In this document: positions 45,082 through 53,763 of the stretch, in pieces | Layout of the letters: each line of letters opens with the position of its first letter | How positions within the stretch are numbered: the stretch's first letter is position 1 | Source: DATLMR01 sp964615905 | Lineage (GTDB): Bacteria; Acidobacteriota; Blastocatellia; UBA7656 | DNA: 64,000 nt | Direction of reading: 5' to 3' | Assembly (NCBI GenBank): GCA_964615905.1 | Contig: CAZTUB010000020.1 | Span: 1-64,000, forward strand | Made by a program: the position numbers and the translations under genes | Notes under the pieces: generated by a model | Seen by the model: only the letters and a program-made list of their open reading frames with translations | Database searches by the model: none | What the model was told of the DNA's origin: nothing

Positions 45082-45474
45082 ATGAAAAAGCTGGCAAATC
45101 TTATCCTCTTATCACTTGCTGCACTTAGCTGTCACATAGACCCCAGTGTCCGGGTGGAAGGATGTAATCCACCTCGATTCATCTTATCCAATAACACAGT
45201 GACAACCACCCTTTTTGTATCCCGCATACCCCCTGAGCATCGAGATAGATTACCTTTAGAGTTCTTCAGCAAAGATAACCCGAACACTTACTGGATGATT
45301 GAAGGAAAACATGACCAGATGAACTCAATAACGTATGGCCAGGTGCCCTTAGGTATGAGTGAGGTGGTTGCGGCCAAGCCTCTAGTAGAAGGCGAGAGCT
45401 ATTATGTATTGTTGGCGTCACTGGCCGGGCGGTCATTTGTTATTGAAGACGGCTGCGTAAAGGAAGTTCGATAG
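45082..45474 (+). CDS. Small putative lipoprotein
   Basis: A 130-residue protein with a hydrophobic N-terminus ending in a possible lipobox ('LLSLAALSC', Cys near 17). The mature part has three more Cys-bearing or aromatic stretches ('VEGCNPPRFILSNNTVTTTLFVSRIPP', 'SYYVLLASLAGRSFVIEDGC'). No family was recognised. It lies between two attC-like sites (45014-45056 and 45504-45559), so it forms a one-gene cassette-like unit. Confidence 0.6.
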   Translation: MKKLANLILLSLAALSCHIDPSVRVEGCNPPRFILSNNTVTTTLFVSRIPPEHRDRLPLEFFSKDNPNTYWMIEGKHDQMNSITYGQVPLGMSEVVAAKPLVEGESYYVLLASLAGRSFVIEDGCVKEVR

Positions 45475-45503
45475 TAAAGGAAAGCCGCGATACGCTTACG
45501 CGC

Positions 45504-45559
45504 GCCCGACAACCGCATACACCAGGGCCGCGAATCCAGGCACATATGAAGTGTTAGAC
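45504..45559 (+). repeat. attC-like site F
   Basis: GCCCGAC at the left and GTTAGAC at the right pair partly, and CATA/TATG pair inside after spacers AACCG and AAGT. The left end 'GACAACCGCATACACC' resembles 'TAACAACCGCATGCGCAC' of site A, so the two are probably related copies. Length is 56 bases. Confidence 0.5.
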
Positions 45560-45694
45560 GGCCCGATCAGCATATCTTCAAACTGTTTATTGTTAACATA
45601 GACTCCCTGCTCGCGTCATGAGTGATGAGCAAATCGGTTAAGGAATATCGATGCGCCGAAATGACCGCGAAACACAGAGGGAGTAAAGAAAGCA

Positions 45695-47287
45695 ATGAAG
45701 CAACGTAGGACTGTGGGTCAGAGAATCAAGCTTGACGTTCTGCCGTTACAGCATGTCCTGGCCCACAACGCCCGTATTATCTTGCTGCTATCAATTTGGA
45801 TATTGACTGTTGTGAGCCCGGCCCAGTCGCAAACACCTCCAGCTAAAATTGCTGAGGAGTGCAATTGCCACATTATGTTTGACAATCTGGTCTCTAAGGT
45901 TGAATCCAACTATGTTGGATATCATGTCGGTGTTCGAGGTAAACGCGACACCGAGTACCGTCATTATACCAAAGCATTGAGAAACCGCGCGCAACGCACC
46001 CCGGCTAATAAGTGTATCTTCCTCCTGCAAGAATTCGTCAGGTTCTTCCGCGATGGACATATGTTCGTCAATGAAGCTCCACAACTCACTGACGAAAGTG
46101 TAAGCCGACTCACGAGTGCTGCCGAGAAGGTATCGCGCGACGAAGAAGAGATTCGCCGCTATCTCGACTCGAATGCCACGCGCCTCGACCCTATTGAGGG
46201 GATATGGTATGCCAAAGAAGGGTACCGCATTGGTATCGTGCGCGATTACAAACCTGGCCGCCGCGACTTTGTGGCAATCATGCTCTCGGAAAGCGTTCAG
46301 CGATGGACGCCTGGCCAGGTGAAAGCAGAATTCAGGAGGCTGCCCGACAGGTCGTATGACGTTGTATTTTACAGCGGCAGGCACTACCCGCTTCACCTGT
46401 CGGTATACCTGCGCGGCCAGCAAGGTGGTGCTGCAATCCGGCGAGGGCTTCTTTTGCACATGCCCCCGATCACCTGGGGGAAAGCCTATCCCCTGAAACC
46501 GGATGAGCGGGACCTTCTCGACCCAGTTGACCCCCGCCGCCCGACAATCCGTCTTATTGGCCAATCCACTGTAGTCGTTTCAGTGCCGTCGCACTCACCC
46601 GAACACGCCCCCGTACTCAACGGCCTCGTCGAAAAATTTCGCGAGCGCATTCTCAATGCTGAAAACCTAATCATTGACATACGCGGTGACGAAGGCGGCA
46701 GTTCAGGGATGACCCGCGCGCTGATGCCGTTTTTCATAACAAAGTCCAAGCGTCCGAGCCGCTCCGCCGGTGGTAAGCCGGTTGTCGTCTCCTCGCCAGA
46801 CAACATCGCTTACTTTGAGCAGATGCAGAGCCAGGGGTGGGTCCCGGCGCATCTGGTTGAACGCATGAAAGCAAACCCCGGCAAAGTAGTCTTCTTTGAA
46901 GACCCGGACCCGGCTGATTCCGCGCCGATTGCGGCCACTGATGACACAGCCACGCCGCGTCCGCGCAACGTGGCAATTTTGATGGACGGCGCGGTTACTA
47001 GCGCAGGGGAAGCCTTTGTGCTGGCAGCTATGAAGAATGAGAAGGTGACACTTTTCGGCGAGAACACCGGAGGAGTGATTGACTACCAGAACGTGACCAT
47101 CAGCTCCGTACCAGGTTGTCCGGCGCTTGGAATATCTCTAGGCTATCCGACTATCGCCGCATCAGACCGCCTCCCAACCGGCGGCATCAATGCGAGGGGG
47201 ATTCCGCCGGATGTCCGCATCGGGCGCGGCGTGACGAACCCGATTCAATTTATAATTGACTATTATGCGCGGCGTGAGAAACGATGA
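45695..47287 (+). CDS. Secreted S41-family (tail-specific protease-like) serine peptidase
   Basis: A 530-residue protein with an N-terminal hydrophobic export segment ('IILLLSIWILTVVSPAQSQ'). The C-terminal half is an S41 peptidase: 'ENLIIDIRGDEGGSSGMTRALM' is the typical strand and loop, the nucleophile Ser lies in 'GAVTSAGEAFVLAAM' near 437, and 'GENTGGVIDY' and 'GGINARGIPPDVRI' follow. No PDZ domain is obvious in the preceding region, unlike in CtpA. It probably acts in the periplasm; the substrate is unknown. No attC-like site follows directly. Confidence 0.85.
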   Translation: MKQRRTVGQRIKLDVLPLQHVLAHNARIILLLSIWILTVVSPAQSQTPPAKIAEECNCHIMFDNLVSKVESNYVGYHVGVRGKRDTEYRHYTKALRNRAQRTPANKCIFLLQEFVRFFRDGHMFVNEAPQLTDESVSRLTSAAEKVSRDEEEIRRYLDSNATRLDPIEGIWYAKEGYRIGIVRDYKPGRRDFVAIMLSESVQRWTPGQVKAEFRRLPDRSYDVVFYSGRHYPLHLSVYLRGQQGGAAIRRGLLLHMPPITWGKAYPLKPDERDLLDPVDPRRPTIRLIGQSTVVVSVPSHSPEHAPVLNGLVEKFRERILNAENLIIDIRGDEGGSSGMTRALMPFFITKSKRPSRSAGGKPVVVSSPDNIAYFEQMQSQGWVPAHLVERMKANPGKVVFFEDPDPADSAPIAATDDTATPRPRNVAILMDGAVTSAGEAFVLAAMKNEKVTLFGENTGGVIDYQNVTISSVPGCPALGISLGYPTIAASDRLPTGGINARGIPPDVRIGRGVTNPIQFIIDYYARREKR

Positions 47288-47612
47288 GCCATGGTTTAAT
47301 TCTTCAACGAATGGAGTCAAGATATTAGCAAGCGTGCTACTAAAGCAAAGCCAAGGCAACTCAATCCGAAATCGCCGGGAGAGAGTATAAGAATAAAACC
47401 CTCTTCAGAATCTGTTCAGATAGAATAAGCTATAAATCAGCATTTTTTCCTTACCGTGCGGTTGAGTTAATAGTCAGGCAGCAAAATGGAGAGTGTTCCC
47501 TGGCCCTGTCAGGACAAGCAATCTGTTCTCGTCAAGAAATCCGTTTTTCATCTACATATTAAGAGGAGGATGTCGATGGTTCAGGTGCCAGCCTTCCGTG
47601 ACTCCTGCGGAT

Positions 47613-47753
47613 ATGCTTTTAAGGTTGGCGGGGCCTGGCACGACCGCTCTGAGTTACCTGGAGCTGCCGCTCGATGTCAAACTGAATGAGCATGTCAACC
47701 GATCCTGTGCCTCACTGAGAGGCACACTCAAATCTTACATGGAGAATAGCTAA
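47613..47753 (+). CDS. Possible small protein overlapping the next gene's start
   Basis: A 46-codon frame starts at ATG 47613 ('MLLRLAGPGTTALSYLELPL') and its TAA stop overlaps the ATG of the membrane protein gene (TAATG), which suggests translational coupling. No ribosome site is obvious, and an alternative frame with GAGGAGG at 47564 is also open. The 47288-47752 gap otherwise shows nothing clear. Confidence 0.25.
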   Translation: MLLRLAGPGTTALSYLELPLDVKLNEHVNRSCASLRGTLKSYMENS

Positions 47754-48148
47754 TGAAGCCCGACATTATGTTAACCATCGCGTCCCTGCTCTCGATCCTC
47801 TTCACCTCGTTTCACCATGCGGATGACGTCGTGCGCGGGATGGCCCCTGGAGGGTTCTCGAACCTCATTCCGGTGCTCTTCCTGCTCGTCTGGCTGTACG
47901 CAACGCTGGCGCTTGCCGGACGGCGTTCGGGGTACGTCATCATCCTCGTCTTGTCGCTGCTCGCGTCGGGCCTCCCTGTCATCCACATGAGGGGGTCGGG
48001 ACTTGTCGGCAGCAAGATCAACCCCGGCGGAGACTTCGGAGAATTCTTCTTCGTCTGGACGCTCGTCGCGCTCGGCGTGACCGGGTTCTTCTCGGTCATC
48101 CTCTCGGCGCGCGGACTGTGGAGCCTGCGACGGGGCCAGCCCCGGTAG
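47753..48148 (+). CDS. Small four-helix membrane protein
   Basis: A 131-residue hydrophobic protein with about four membrane spans ('IMLTIASLLSILFTSFHHA', 'NLIPVLFLLVWLYATLAL', 'VIILVLSLLASGLPVIHM', 'FFFVWTLVALGVTGFFSVIL'). No catalytic motif is visible, and the function is unknown. An attC-like inverted repeat begins at the stop codon, so this may be cassette cargo. Confidence 0.65.
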   Translation: MKPDIMLTIASLLSILFTSFHHADDVVRGMAPGGFSNLIPVLFLLVWLYATLALAGRRSGYVIILVLSLLASGLPVIHMRGSGLVGSKINPGGDFGEFFFVWTLVALGVTGFFSVILSARGLWSLRRGQPR

Positions 48149-48232
48149 TCCAACAACCCGAACATGGAAAGCCTGTGGCAGAGGCAATCTCAGTGGGCTT
48201 CAGGTGAGGATTTCATGTTCGCGCGAATGGAT
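48149..48232 (+). repeat. attC-like inverted repeat G
   Basis: GTCCAAC-AACC at the left is followed by CGAACATG, which pairs perfectly with CATGTTCG (48215-48222). The outer right box is poorly kept. The left end 'GTCCAACAACC' closely resembles 'GTCTAACAACC' of site E. Confidence 0.45.
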
Positions 48233-48320
48233 GGCACGACTTATTGTCCAGACTCGCTACGCCGAGCTGAATCGCAACAACCTCGAATGCTTACATTCAC
48301 TTATCAAAGGAGGTTGCGGC

Positions 48321-48383
48321 ATGGGCGACAAAGATTATGCGCGTGAGATAACAGGAGCGTTGGGAAGCGAAAAGATGCAATAA
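48321..48383 (+). CDS. Possible 20-residue peptide with strong ribosome site
   Basis: AAAGGAGG lies seven bases before ATG 48321; the frame ends in TAA after 20 codons ('MGDKDYAREITGALGSEKMQ'). It may be the start of a gene cut off by the event that left the tRNA fragment 16 bases downstream. Confidence 0.25.
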   Translation: MGDKDYAREITGALGSEKMQ

Positions 48384-48398
48384 ACCGCATTTTATAGG

Positions 48399-48444
48399 TG
48401 GTCGCGGGGGCAGAATTTGAGCCTACGACCTTTGGGTTATGAGC
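48399..48444 (-). pseudogene. 3' half of an initiator tRNA-Met gene (integration scar)
   Basis: On the minus strand the 46 bases run from the anticodon loop 'CTCATAA' through 'CCC', 'AAAGGTCG', a T-arm and acceptor 'CCCCCGCGACCA', matching the 3' half of bacterial initiator tRNA-fMet including the CCA end. The D-arm and 5' acceptor are missing, so it cannot be a working tRNA. Fragments like this are left when an element integrates at or excises from a tRNA 3' end. Confidence 0.6.
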
Positions 48445-48500
48445 GCGAGGTATAGACTTGTCAATGACGGCCCTATACATTGGCTGTCGTTGAATGCAGA

Positions 48501-48507
48501 GTTAAGC
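48501..48507 (+). repeat. Right-hand attC core box (half site)
   Basis: GTTAAGC fits the GTTRRRY consensus of the attC right core box and stands just before the Nudix gene. No left partner is found between it and the tRNA fragment, so the site looks truncated. Confidence 0.3.
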
Positions 48508-48514
48508 CGCCAAC

Positions 48515-48997
48515 ATGAATGCCATGCACGTTGAGATTCCAAAGGAAGCGCGTCCGGTTGCACGGGTTCTCTTATTGGGCCCCGGTGGGAGATTGCTGCT
48601 GCTACTTGCGCAAGACGCGCCCGGCGGCCATCACTGGTGGGTCACGCCTGGCGGCGGCCTGGACGAGGGCGAGAGCTTCGAGCAGGCGGCGCGGCGTGAA
48701 TTGCTAGAGGAAACGGGCATCCAGGCGGAGATCGGTCCGTGGGTGTGGACCCGGCGTCACGCCTACTCCTTCAACGGACTGTGGTGCGATCAATACGAGC
48801 GGTTCTTTGTGGCCCGGACGAGCGAGGCTAGGGTCCAGCCTCTCAAGCAGGATAGCTATGTCCGGTCGTATCGTTGGTGGACGTTGCAGGACCTTGCCGT
48901 CGCGGCCGATGATTTCGCTCCGCGCCGTCTGCCAGAGTTGTGGCCGAGCGTCGCACGCGGCGACTATCCCGAATGCCCCATAGACTGTGGCGTGTAG
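48515..48997 (+). CDS. Nudix hydrolase
   Basis: A 160-residue Nudix protein. The Nudix box is complete: 'GGGLDEGESFEQAARRELLE' followed by 'ETG' (about 48-70), with the expected metal-binding Glu residues. The N-terminus 'ARPVARVLLLGPGGRLLLLL' is the usual first strand. Substrates are nucleoside diphosphates linked to some moiety; the exact one is not readable. It stands beside a GrpB-family gene, and the pair is bordered by half attC boxes. Nudix genes are frequent integron cargo. Confidence 0.92.
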   Translation: MNAMHVEIPKEARPVARVLLLGPGGRLLLLLAQDAPGGHHWWVTPGGGLDEGESFEQAARRELLEETGIQAEIGPWVWTRRHAYSFNGLWCDQYERFFVARTSEARVQPLKQDSYVRSYRWWTLQDLAVAADDFAPRRLPELWPSVARGDYPECPIDCGV

Positions 48998-49046
48998 ACT
49001 TGATCGCGCGTCAGGCGTCAGAATGAAGGTTCTATTCATGTACGGG

Positions 49047-49568
49047 ATGAGGAAAGATGAGTTGCTCCTGTTGCCGCACGACCCCGCCTGGGCGGATGAT
49101 TTCCGCGCGGAGAAGGATCGGATGGTCGCAGCCTTAGCGGATCCGTCCGTTCAAATCGAGCATGTGGGAAGCACCTCAATACCGGCAGTCCACGCCAAGC
49201 CCATTCTGGACATCGCTATCCTCTGTGGAGAGAAGGGGATCGAAAGGGTCGCCCAGGCCCTGCTCGGACTCGGCTACGAGTATCGGGGGCAGTTTGATGA
49301 TGTGGCTGGCCATTACTATGCGGTCCGCGACAGAGGGAATATTCGACTTTGCCAGGCGCACATATTCACGGAAGCCACAGCGGATTGGCATTCCAAACTG
49401 AGGTTTCGTGACGTGCTCCGGCAGCATCTCGATCTGGCTCGTGAGTACGACGCTTATAAGCTATGGCTGGCGAAAGTGGCCGCTAACAAAACGGAATACG
49501 CCGAGATCAAGTCGCGGTGGGTAGACACCTTTATAGTGAAGGTCATGAGCGCCCCGGTTTCCGCCTAA
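49047..49568 (+). CDS. GrpB-family nucleotidyltransferase-fold protein
   Basis: A 173-residue GrpB (UPF0157) protein. Family-typical segments are 'LLPHDPAWADDFRAEKDRM', 'IEHVGSTSIPAVHAKPILDIAI' and, near the end, 'FRDVLRQHLDLAREYDAYKLWLA'. The fold is that of nucleotidyltransferases, but the function of the family is unresolved. I use the ATG at 49047, where family similarity begins; an ATG at 49023 is also in frame. The TAA stop lies inside GCCTAAC, a perfect left attC core box, as is common in integron cassettes. Confidence 0.88.
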   Translation: MRKDELLLLPHDPAWADDFRAEKDRMVAALADPSVQIEHVGSTSIPAVHAKPILDIAILCGEKGIERVAQALLGLGYEYRGQFDDVAGHYYAVRDRGNIRLCQAHIFTEATADWHSKLRFRDVLRQHLDLAREYDAYKLWLAKVAANKTEYAEIKSRWVDTFIVKVMSAPVSA

Positions 49569-49578
49569 CAAGCGCGAT
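49565..49578 (+). repeat. Perfect left attC core box (half site) at GrpB stop
   Basis: GCCTAACAAGCGCG matches the left (R'') end of many attC sites, with the stop codon inside it. No matching GTTAGGC follows before the FDH operon, so the site is truncated. Confidence 0.45.
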
Positions 49579-49601
49579 TCTCCGAATTAACACACGCGCC
49601 T

Positions 49602-50267
49602 CTACAAGACCGATGTTGTCGAATGTACCAACCTCGCTCGAACAAAGTCTATCAGAGGCCGGCTCATAAAATGTTCTTCCGCGCTGATGGTAAAATAAGG
49701 CTTTTCTCTCTCAACCTCGCGTGCTAACAAAGCAGCTTTCTCACCTCTCAGACTCAGTGAGTAATGATTACAGGGCCGTACGGCCAGCAGGTATGCGTCG
49801 ACGAGATCGAAAAATTGCCGTGCAGAAGGTTTGAAGTCAGGATTGAGAGGATCGAGCACCTGTATATAAAGCGTCGGCTTCATAAATCTGCGCAAGCTGT
49901 TGCTTTCGACAATGACAAATTCGTCGCTCTCAACTTCTTTTCTGAGCGACGCGAGCGCAGTAAACAATTCGCCTTGCCTGGTGCGCACCCAGACAGACCG
50001 CCGCGCACCTGCGGCAAGAAATCGCGCAGTATCTGTGCCCGAATCTTTTTTGCGTTCTTCGCTGATCGAAAATTGGTGTTCGTTCACCGCGCATTCACAC
50101 GCTTCGCCGTTGACCGAGCAGACTCCGTGGCCAAACTGGGTAATCTTCACCGCAGTCCAATTCATTTCAGGCATCGCTCGGATTATGCCTTCGACGACAG
50201 AAGTCTTGCCGATGTTCCGCGTGTGACCACCAATCATTACCATCTTCATCGCGTGTTTCCTACTCAT
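49602..50267 (-). CDS. MobB-like P-loop GTPase-fold protein
   Basis: A 221-residue protein with a Walker A loop 'GGHTRNIGKTS' near the N-terminus, resembling the P-loop of MobB and cobyrinate-synthase-type proteins. A cluster 'CSVNGEACEC' near 48-57 and 'FVIVESNSLRRF' follow. MobB assists attachment of GMP to molybdopterin, and formate dehydrogenase needs the bis-MGD cofactor, so its place as last gene of the FDH operon fits a cofactor role. That role is inferred; the overall sequence is not a standard MobB. Several start codons are possible (50273, 50267, 50249). It starts about 65 bases after the porin gene. Confidence 0.6.
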   Translation of the reverse strand: MSRKHAMKMVMIGGHTRNIGKTSVVEGIIRAMPEMNWTAVKITQFGHGVCSVNGEACECAVNEHQFSISEERKKDSGTDTARFLAAGARRSVWVRTRQGELFTALASLRKEVESDEFVIVESNSLRRFMKPTLYIQVLDPLNPDFKPSARQFFDLVDAYLLAVRPCNHYSLSLRGEKAALLAREVEREKPYFTISAEEHFMSRPLIDFVRARLVHSTTSVL

Positions 50268-50332
50268 ATCCACCTGACGGGTGGGAAATCACTTTGTCAC
50301 CCGTGCCTGCGGGCGGGCCTTCCCGTCTCATT

Positions 50333-51916
50333 TCAGAAAGAGTACAAGAACGCCAAGCTGGCCCAGTTCAGCCTCTGATCGGCAAAAGGCTGCCTGAACC
50401 AGTCTGTCAGCACTCGTCGGTACTCTTGCGCGAAGGTGAAGTTGGGTGAGAATTTGTATTGCCAGTTGACCATGTATGTCTGGTTGCGCTTGCGAATGCC
50501 CGCAACCAAATCCTCATCGCGATTGTCTTCGATCCCATAGCCAAAATTCGCGCTGAAGTTCTTCAACGATCCTTGATAACCCGTGGGCGCTTCGCCATGC
50601 AGCTCAACCCAACCGCCGGTCGAATTAATGCCGCGCGCACGACCGCCAATCACTACCGCGCTCTGCGCGATATTGCCCGAAAATATTCCCAGGGCTCGCC
50701 CGTGAAAGAGTTCACCTGTCACACGGAAGCCCGAAGATAACCACAGATTAGCATCTCCGCTCACGCCATATGAATCAATCGAGCTGCGCTGCGTAGTCCC
50801 GACGGGGTTACCGATGACGCCAAGCAAACGTGAATAATGGCCGCTCACACCGGCCGATGAATCCTTCCCGTGGATGGGCGTAATGAAACCGATGCGCGTT
50901 TCAAATGCGGGCAAGGCGCTGCGCTCCCCAAGCCCGATTACCCTGGCTGCCGGGTTGCCAGCATTATCACCGGCGTTGGGGTCAAGCACGGCCGTGGTAA
51001 GAATGAGTTTCGATTTCTCCCCTTCGCGATGCTCATAGCGAATCTGCGGAATCCGGTTCCATAAATTCCCGGAAGTCGAAAACCCAGGAATACCATAGGA
51101 GGCGAGCGTCGTGGGATTGAGCGGCGAAAAGACGGCCCAATCCTGCCCTGCTTCGAGCGAGTCATTTGCCCAGTCGATGCGCCCGTAAGCCAAACGCAAA
51201 CGGAAAATGTCAAAGTTGACGCCGTTGGCAAATGCCGGTTTGCCTCCGAGCAGGTCAAACTCAAAAACCCCGGTCAGTTTTGCGTCTTCGAAAACCTTGC
51301 CCTCATAACGCAGGCCAAAACGGGTCTGGCGCGCGGTCATATTGAAGTTCTGGTGATCCTGGTCGGAGCTTGCATCTCGTTTCTGCGCAAACAGCGGAAT
51401 GTCATTGGTGTTAGCTCCACGATCTACGTAGCTGGCATTGAACAAAATGCTGCCGTAAATTTTCACAGGAAATCTTGAGACTGTGGTCATTGTGCCTTCA
51501 GGCTGAGTCTGGGACTGCGCGGCACCGGTTTCCTTTGCAGTTATCTCGCCCGGTGGACGCGACGATTTCACGACGGGCCGACTCTTAACGCGCACTTCCG
51601 CGTTAATGAAGCCAGGAGCGATTGGCTCGGATGGCATAGAAGCGACTCCGAGAGCCGAAATTGTCTGATCGAACTCTTGCTGGCTGATGATTCCTTTTGA
51701 TAAAAGCAGCTTTGCCAACCGCAGTTCGGATTCGGCGGGCGACGATGCCTGGCTGATCATCGCCGCCTCTTGTTCGGTTATGATGCCCTTAGATTGTAAG
51801 AGCCGGACGAGTGGACCTGGCGCAATCTGGGGGGATTCCTTTTGCTGAGCTTGGGTCAGGCTTGCGAGCGCGAGCAGAACCATTAGAGCAATAGTCAAAC
51901 GCAATAATGTTTTCAT
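50333..51916 (-). CDS. Outer-membrane beta-barrel (porin-like) protein with SHOCT-like N-terminal repeats
   Basis: A 527-residue exported protein. After the signal peptide ('LLRLTIALMVLLALASLTQAQ') come two short SHOCT-like helices ('RLLQSKGIITEQEAAMI' and 'KLLLSKGIISQQEFDQTI'), then a Pro/Lys linker and a barrel with many alternating strands ending in 'NWASLAFLYSF', terminal Phe included. It resembles the acidobacterial porin/DcaP-like group. Placed between FDH gamma and the MobB-like gene, it could admit formate or another small anion to the periplasm, where this FDH would act; that is inference. Confidence 0.75.
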   Translation of the reverse strand: MKTLLRLTIALMVLLALASLTQAQQKESPQIAPGPLVRLLQSKGIITEQEAAMISQASSPAESELRLAKLLLSKGIISQQEFDQTISALGVASMPSEPIAPGFINAEVRVKSRPVVKSSRPPGEITAKETGAAQSQTQPEGTMTTVSRFPVKIYGSILFNASYVDRGANTNDIPLFAQKRDASSDQDHQNFNMTARQTRFGLRYEGKVFEDAKLTGVFEFDLLGGKPAFANGVNFDIFRLRLAYGRIDWANDSLEAGQDWAVFSPLNPTTLASYGIPGFSTSGNLWNRIPQIRYEHREGEKSKLILTTAVLDPNAGDNAGNPAARVIGLGERSALPAFETRIGFITPIHGKDSSAGVSGHYSRLLGVIGNPVGTTQRSSIDSYGVSGDANLWLSSGFRVTGELFHGRALGIFSGNIAQSAVVIGGRARGINSTGGWVELHGEAPTGYQGSLKNFSANFGYGIEDNRDEDLVAGIRKRNQTYMVNWQYKFSPNFTFAQEYRRVLTDWFRQPFADQRLNWASLAFLYSF

Positions 51917-52025
51917 CGGTGGAATCTCCTTTCCCTAAGCGATTGGATAAAGCAGTAGCCTGCGAGGAAAACATCGGGAGCAAACAGAATTCAATTTATG
52001 CTGCCCCGGTCATTTATTAAACCGG

Positions 52026-52847
52026 TCATTGCGCAGGTGGCTCTTTTGGTCCGCGCTCAAGTTGCTGTTCGTTAGAAACTGCTCCGAGGTCTCTTGCCTG
52101 TCTTGAACGCCGCAGGTTGGCCTGACGCTCAACCGCACGGTTGTAATCCTCGCGCGGGTCACGCCCGGTCACTTCCGCGTACCAGGCTGGGTGATGAGTC
52201 CAGGCCCATTCTTCTCTAACCGTGCCCCGAGTCATCGCTTGAAAAGTTCCGGGTTGTGCTGCGGTCCCTTCATAAATGTGTATGATGAACCCTCCAAGCA
52301 TCACCACCGCCGCTATGTCGTGCAGCACGTAGCTGATTGCGGTCAGTAGTCTCCCGAATACCTCTGGGAACCACATTATCAATCCCGTGAGCAGGAAGAC
52401 CACGCTGCTTGCGACGATGGCCCAGAAGTAGAGCTTCTGGCCTCCGTTAAAGAATCCGACGTATTCCGGTTCGACCTTATCGGTGTTTTTCACATAGGCT
52501 TTGAGGCGGCCAAGCCACTTACGATCCGAGCCAGTCCACCTCATCGGGGCAAGCCAATTTAGGAACTGAAACACGAAGAAGATAGTGAACCCGAGCGAAA
52601 ACCATGGATGCAGGAATCTGGTCATTGGCCCTCCGCCAAATAGCGGCGTGAGCCAGCCAAACAGCCAGGGTGAATATATCGCCATACCTGACAGAAGCGC
52701 GAGAATGAAGAAGATGGCTACTGACCAGTGGAGGAAGCGCGTGTACGCCGGATGGCGTAGCAACTCGCCTTCGCGTACGACCGTGCGCCCATACCGGTTG
52801 ACCTCACCGCGCGCCTTTTCATCGAAGCGCTCAACCGATGTCGTCAT
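52026..52847 (-). CDS. fdhI: Formate dehydrogenase gamma subunit (cytochrome b556-type)
   Basis: A 273-residue membrane cytochrome b with about four spans ('SVAIFFILALLSGMAIYS', 'LGFTIFFVFQFLNWLAP', 'WAIVASSVVFLLTGLIMW', 'YVLHDIAAVVMLGGFIIHIY'). Conserved His residues that hold heme lie in these spans ('RFLHWSV', 'LHDIAAV', 'IIHIYEG'). It anchors the enzyme and passes electrons to quinone. The start at 52847 overlaps the stop of the beta gene (ATGA) and is preceded by GAGGAGGAG; the open frame upstream is beta-gene sequence in another frame. The last ~70 residues are a polar tail. Confidence 0.92.
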   Translation of the reverse strand: MTTSVERFDEKARGEVNRYGRTVVREGELLRHPAYTRFLHWSVAIFFILALLSGMAIYSPWLFGWLTPLFGGGPMTRFLHPWFSLGFTIFFVFQFLNWLAPMRWTGSDRKWLGRLKAYVKNTDKVEPEYVGFFNGGQKLYFWAIVASSVVFLLTGLIMWFPEVFGRLLTAISYVLHDIAAVVMLGGFIIHIYEGTAAQPGTFQAMTRGTVREEWAWTHHPAWYAEVTGRDPREDYNRAVERQANLRRSRQARDLGAVSNEQQLERGPKEPPAQ

Positions 52848-53755
52848 AGCTCCTCCTCTCTCGTTCGATCTCTTGACGGCGATTCGGGCTGCGGCAACTT
52901 CGGCCCTAGAAAGATGTAGTGGAAAAAGACCGCCAGTATGCCCATCAAAGCCAGGAAGAGAGCGGTGGGTTTGACAATGTACTTCCATAAGGTATAGCTC
53001 ACAGGTATTTGCGGATTCGCAGGCAAGCCGCCGTACAGTTCTGGTTTAGTGATGTCGTGCAGCACGTAGAGGACGTGCGTTCCGCCTACGGACTGCGGAT
53101 CGTAGACGCCTGCATTGGGAAGCGGGAAAAGCGAATCCTCACGTAACTGCGCTGCGCGCGTATTGGCAAGCTCCAGCATCTCTTGCTTCGTGCCGAAGTG
53201 TAGACAACCTGTAGGGCAGGCTTTGATGCAGGCAGGCTCAAGCCCCGCGCCGACGCGATCCGAGCAGAGCGTGCACTTGTAGACTTTCTTGGTTATCTGG
53301 TTGAATTTCGGAATCTCGAACGGGCACCCCGAAAAGCAATACTGACAACCGATACAGTGCTCTTGCTGGAAATCGACGATGCCGTTCGTGTACTGAACAA
53401 TCGCCCCGTCAGCCGGGCACGCGTACAAGCATCCGGGGTCTGCGCAATGCATGCACTGGTCTTTGCGCATCAGCCACATTAGGCTTCCGTCATCACGCTG
53501 GTGCTCGCTGAATTTGATTAGGTTGTAGTAGTTCCACTCCGTCTCAGCCATGGTCTGGTAAGTGTTATCAAAAACCGTTTCGCGGAACGGGTGATCGTTC
53601 CATTCGACGCAGGCCACCTCGCAGGCTTTACAGCCGATGCAGGTCGTGACATCGACAAGCTTGGCTACTTCAAGCTCACGTTTAGCGCCGCGACCTGGCA
53701 CAGGCCCGGGGTGGCCTGAGATTGCTTTGATTTCAAGTGTTCTCTCGATGTCCAT
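52844..53755 (-). CDS. fdhH: Formate dehydrogenase beta subunit (four [4Fe-4S] clusters)
   Basis: A 303-residue electron-transfer subunit. Four cluster motifs are visible in order: 'CIGCKACEVAC' (38-48), 'CMHCADPGCLYACP', 'CIGCQYCFSGCPF' and 'CTLCSDRVGAGLEPACIKAC'. A C-terminal membrane helix ('ALFLALMGILAVFFHYIF') anchors it, as in FdnH/FdoH. It carries electrons from the molybdenum subunit to cytochrome b. Its start lies 8 bases after the alpha stop and its stop overlaps the gamma start, so translation of the three is coupled. Confidence 0.95.
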   Translation of the reverse strand: MDIERTLEIKAISGHPGPVPGRGAKRELEVAKLVDVTTCIGCKACEVACVEWNDHPFRETVFDNTYQTMAETEWNYYNLIKFSEHQRDDGSLMWLMRKDQCMHCADPGCLYACPADGAIVQYTNGIVDFQQEHCIGCQYCFSGCPFEIPKFNQITKKVYKCTLCSDRVGAGLEPACIKACPTGCLHFGTKQEMLELANTRAAQLREDSLFPLPNAGVYDPQSVGGTHVLYVLHDITKPELYGGLPANPQIPVSYTLWKYIVKPTALFLALMGILAVFFHYIFLGPKLPQPESPSRDRTREEEL

Positions 53756-53763
53756 AATTGCCC

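Noticed and set aside
48399..48444. Functional initiator tRNA
   Set aside because: The 5' acceptor strand and D-arm are missing; the bases upstream cannot pair with the acceptor.
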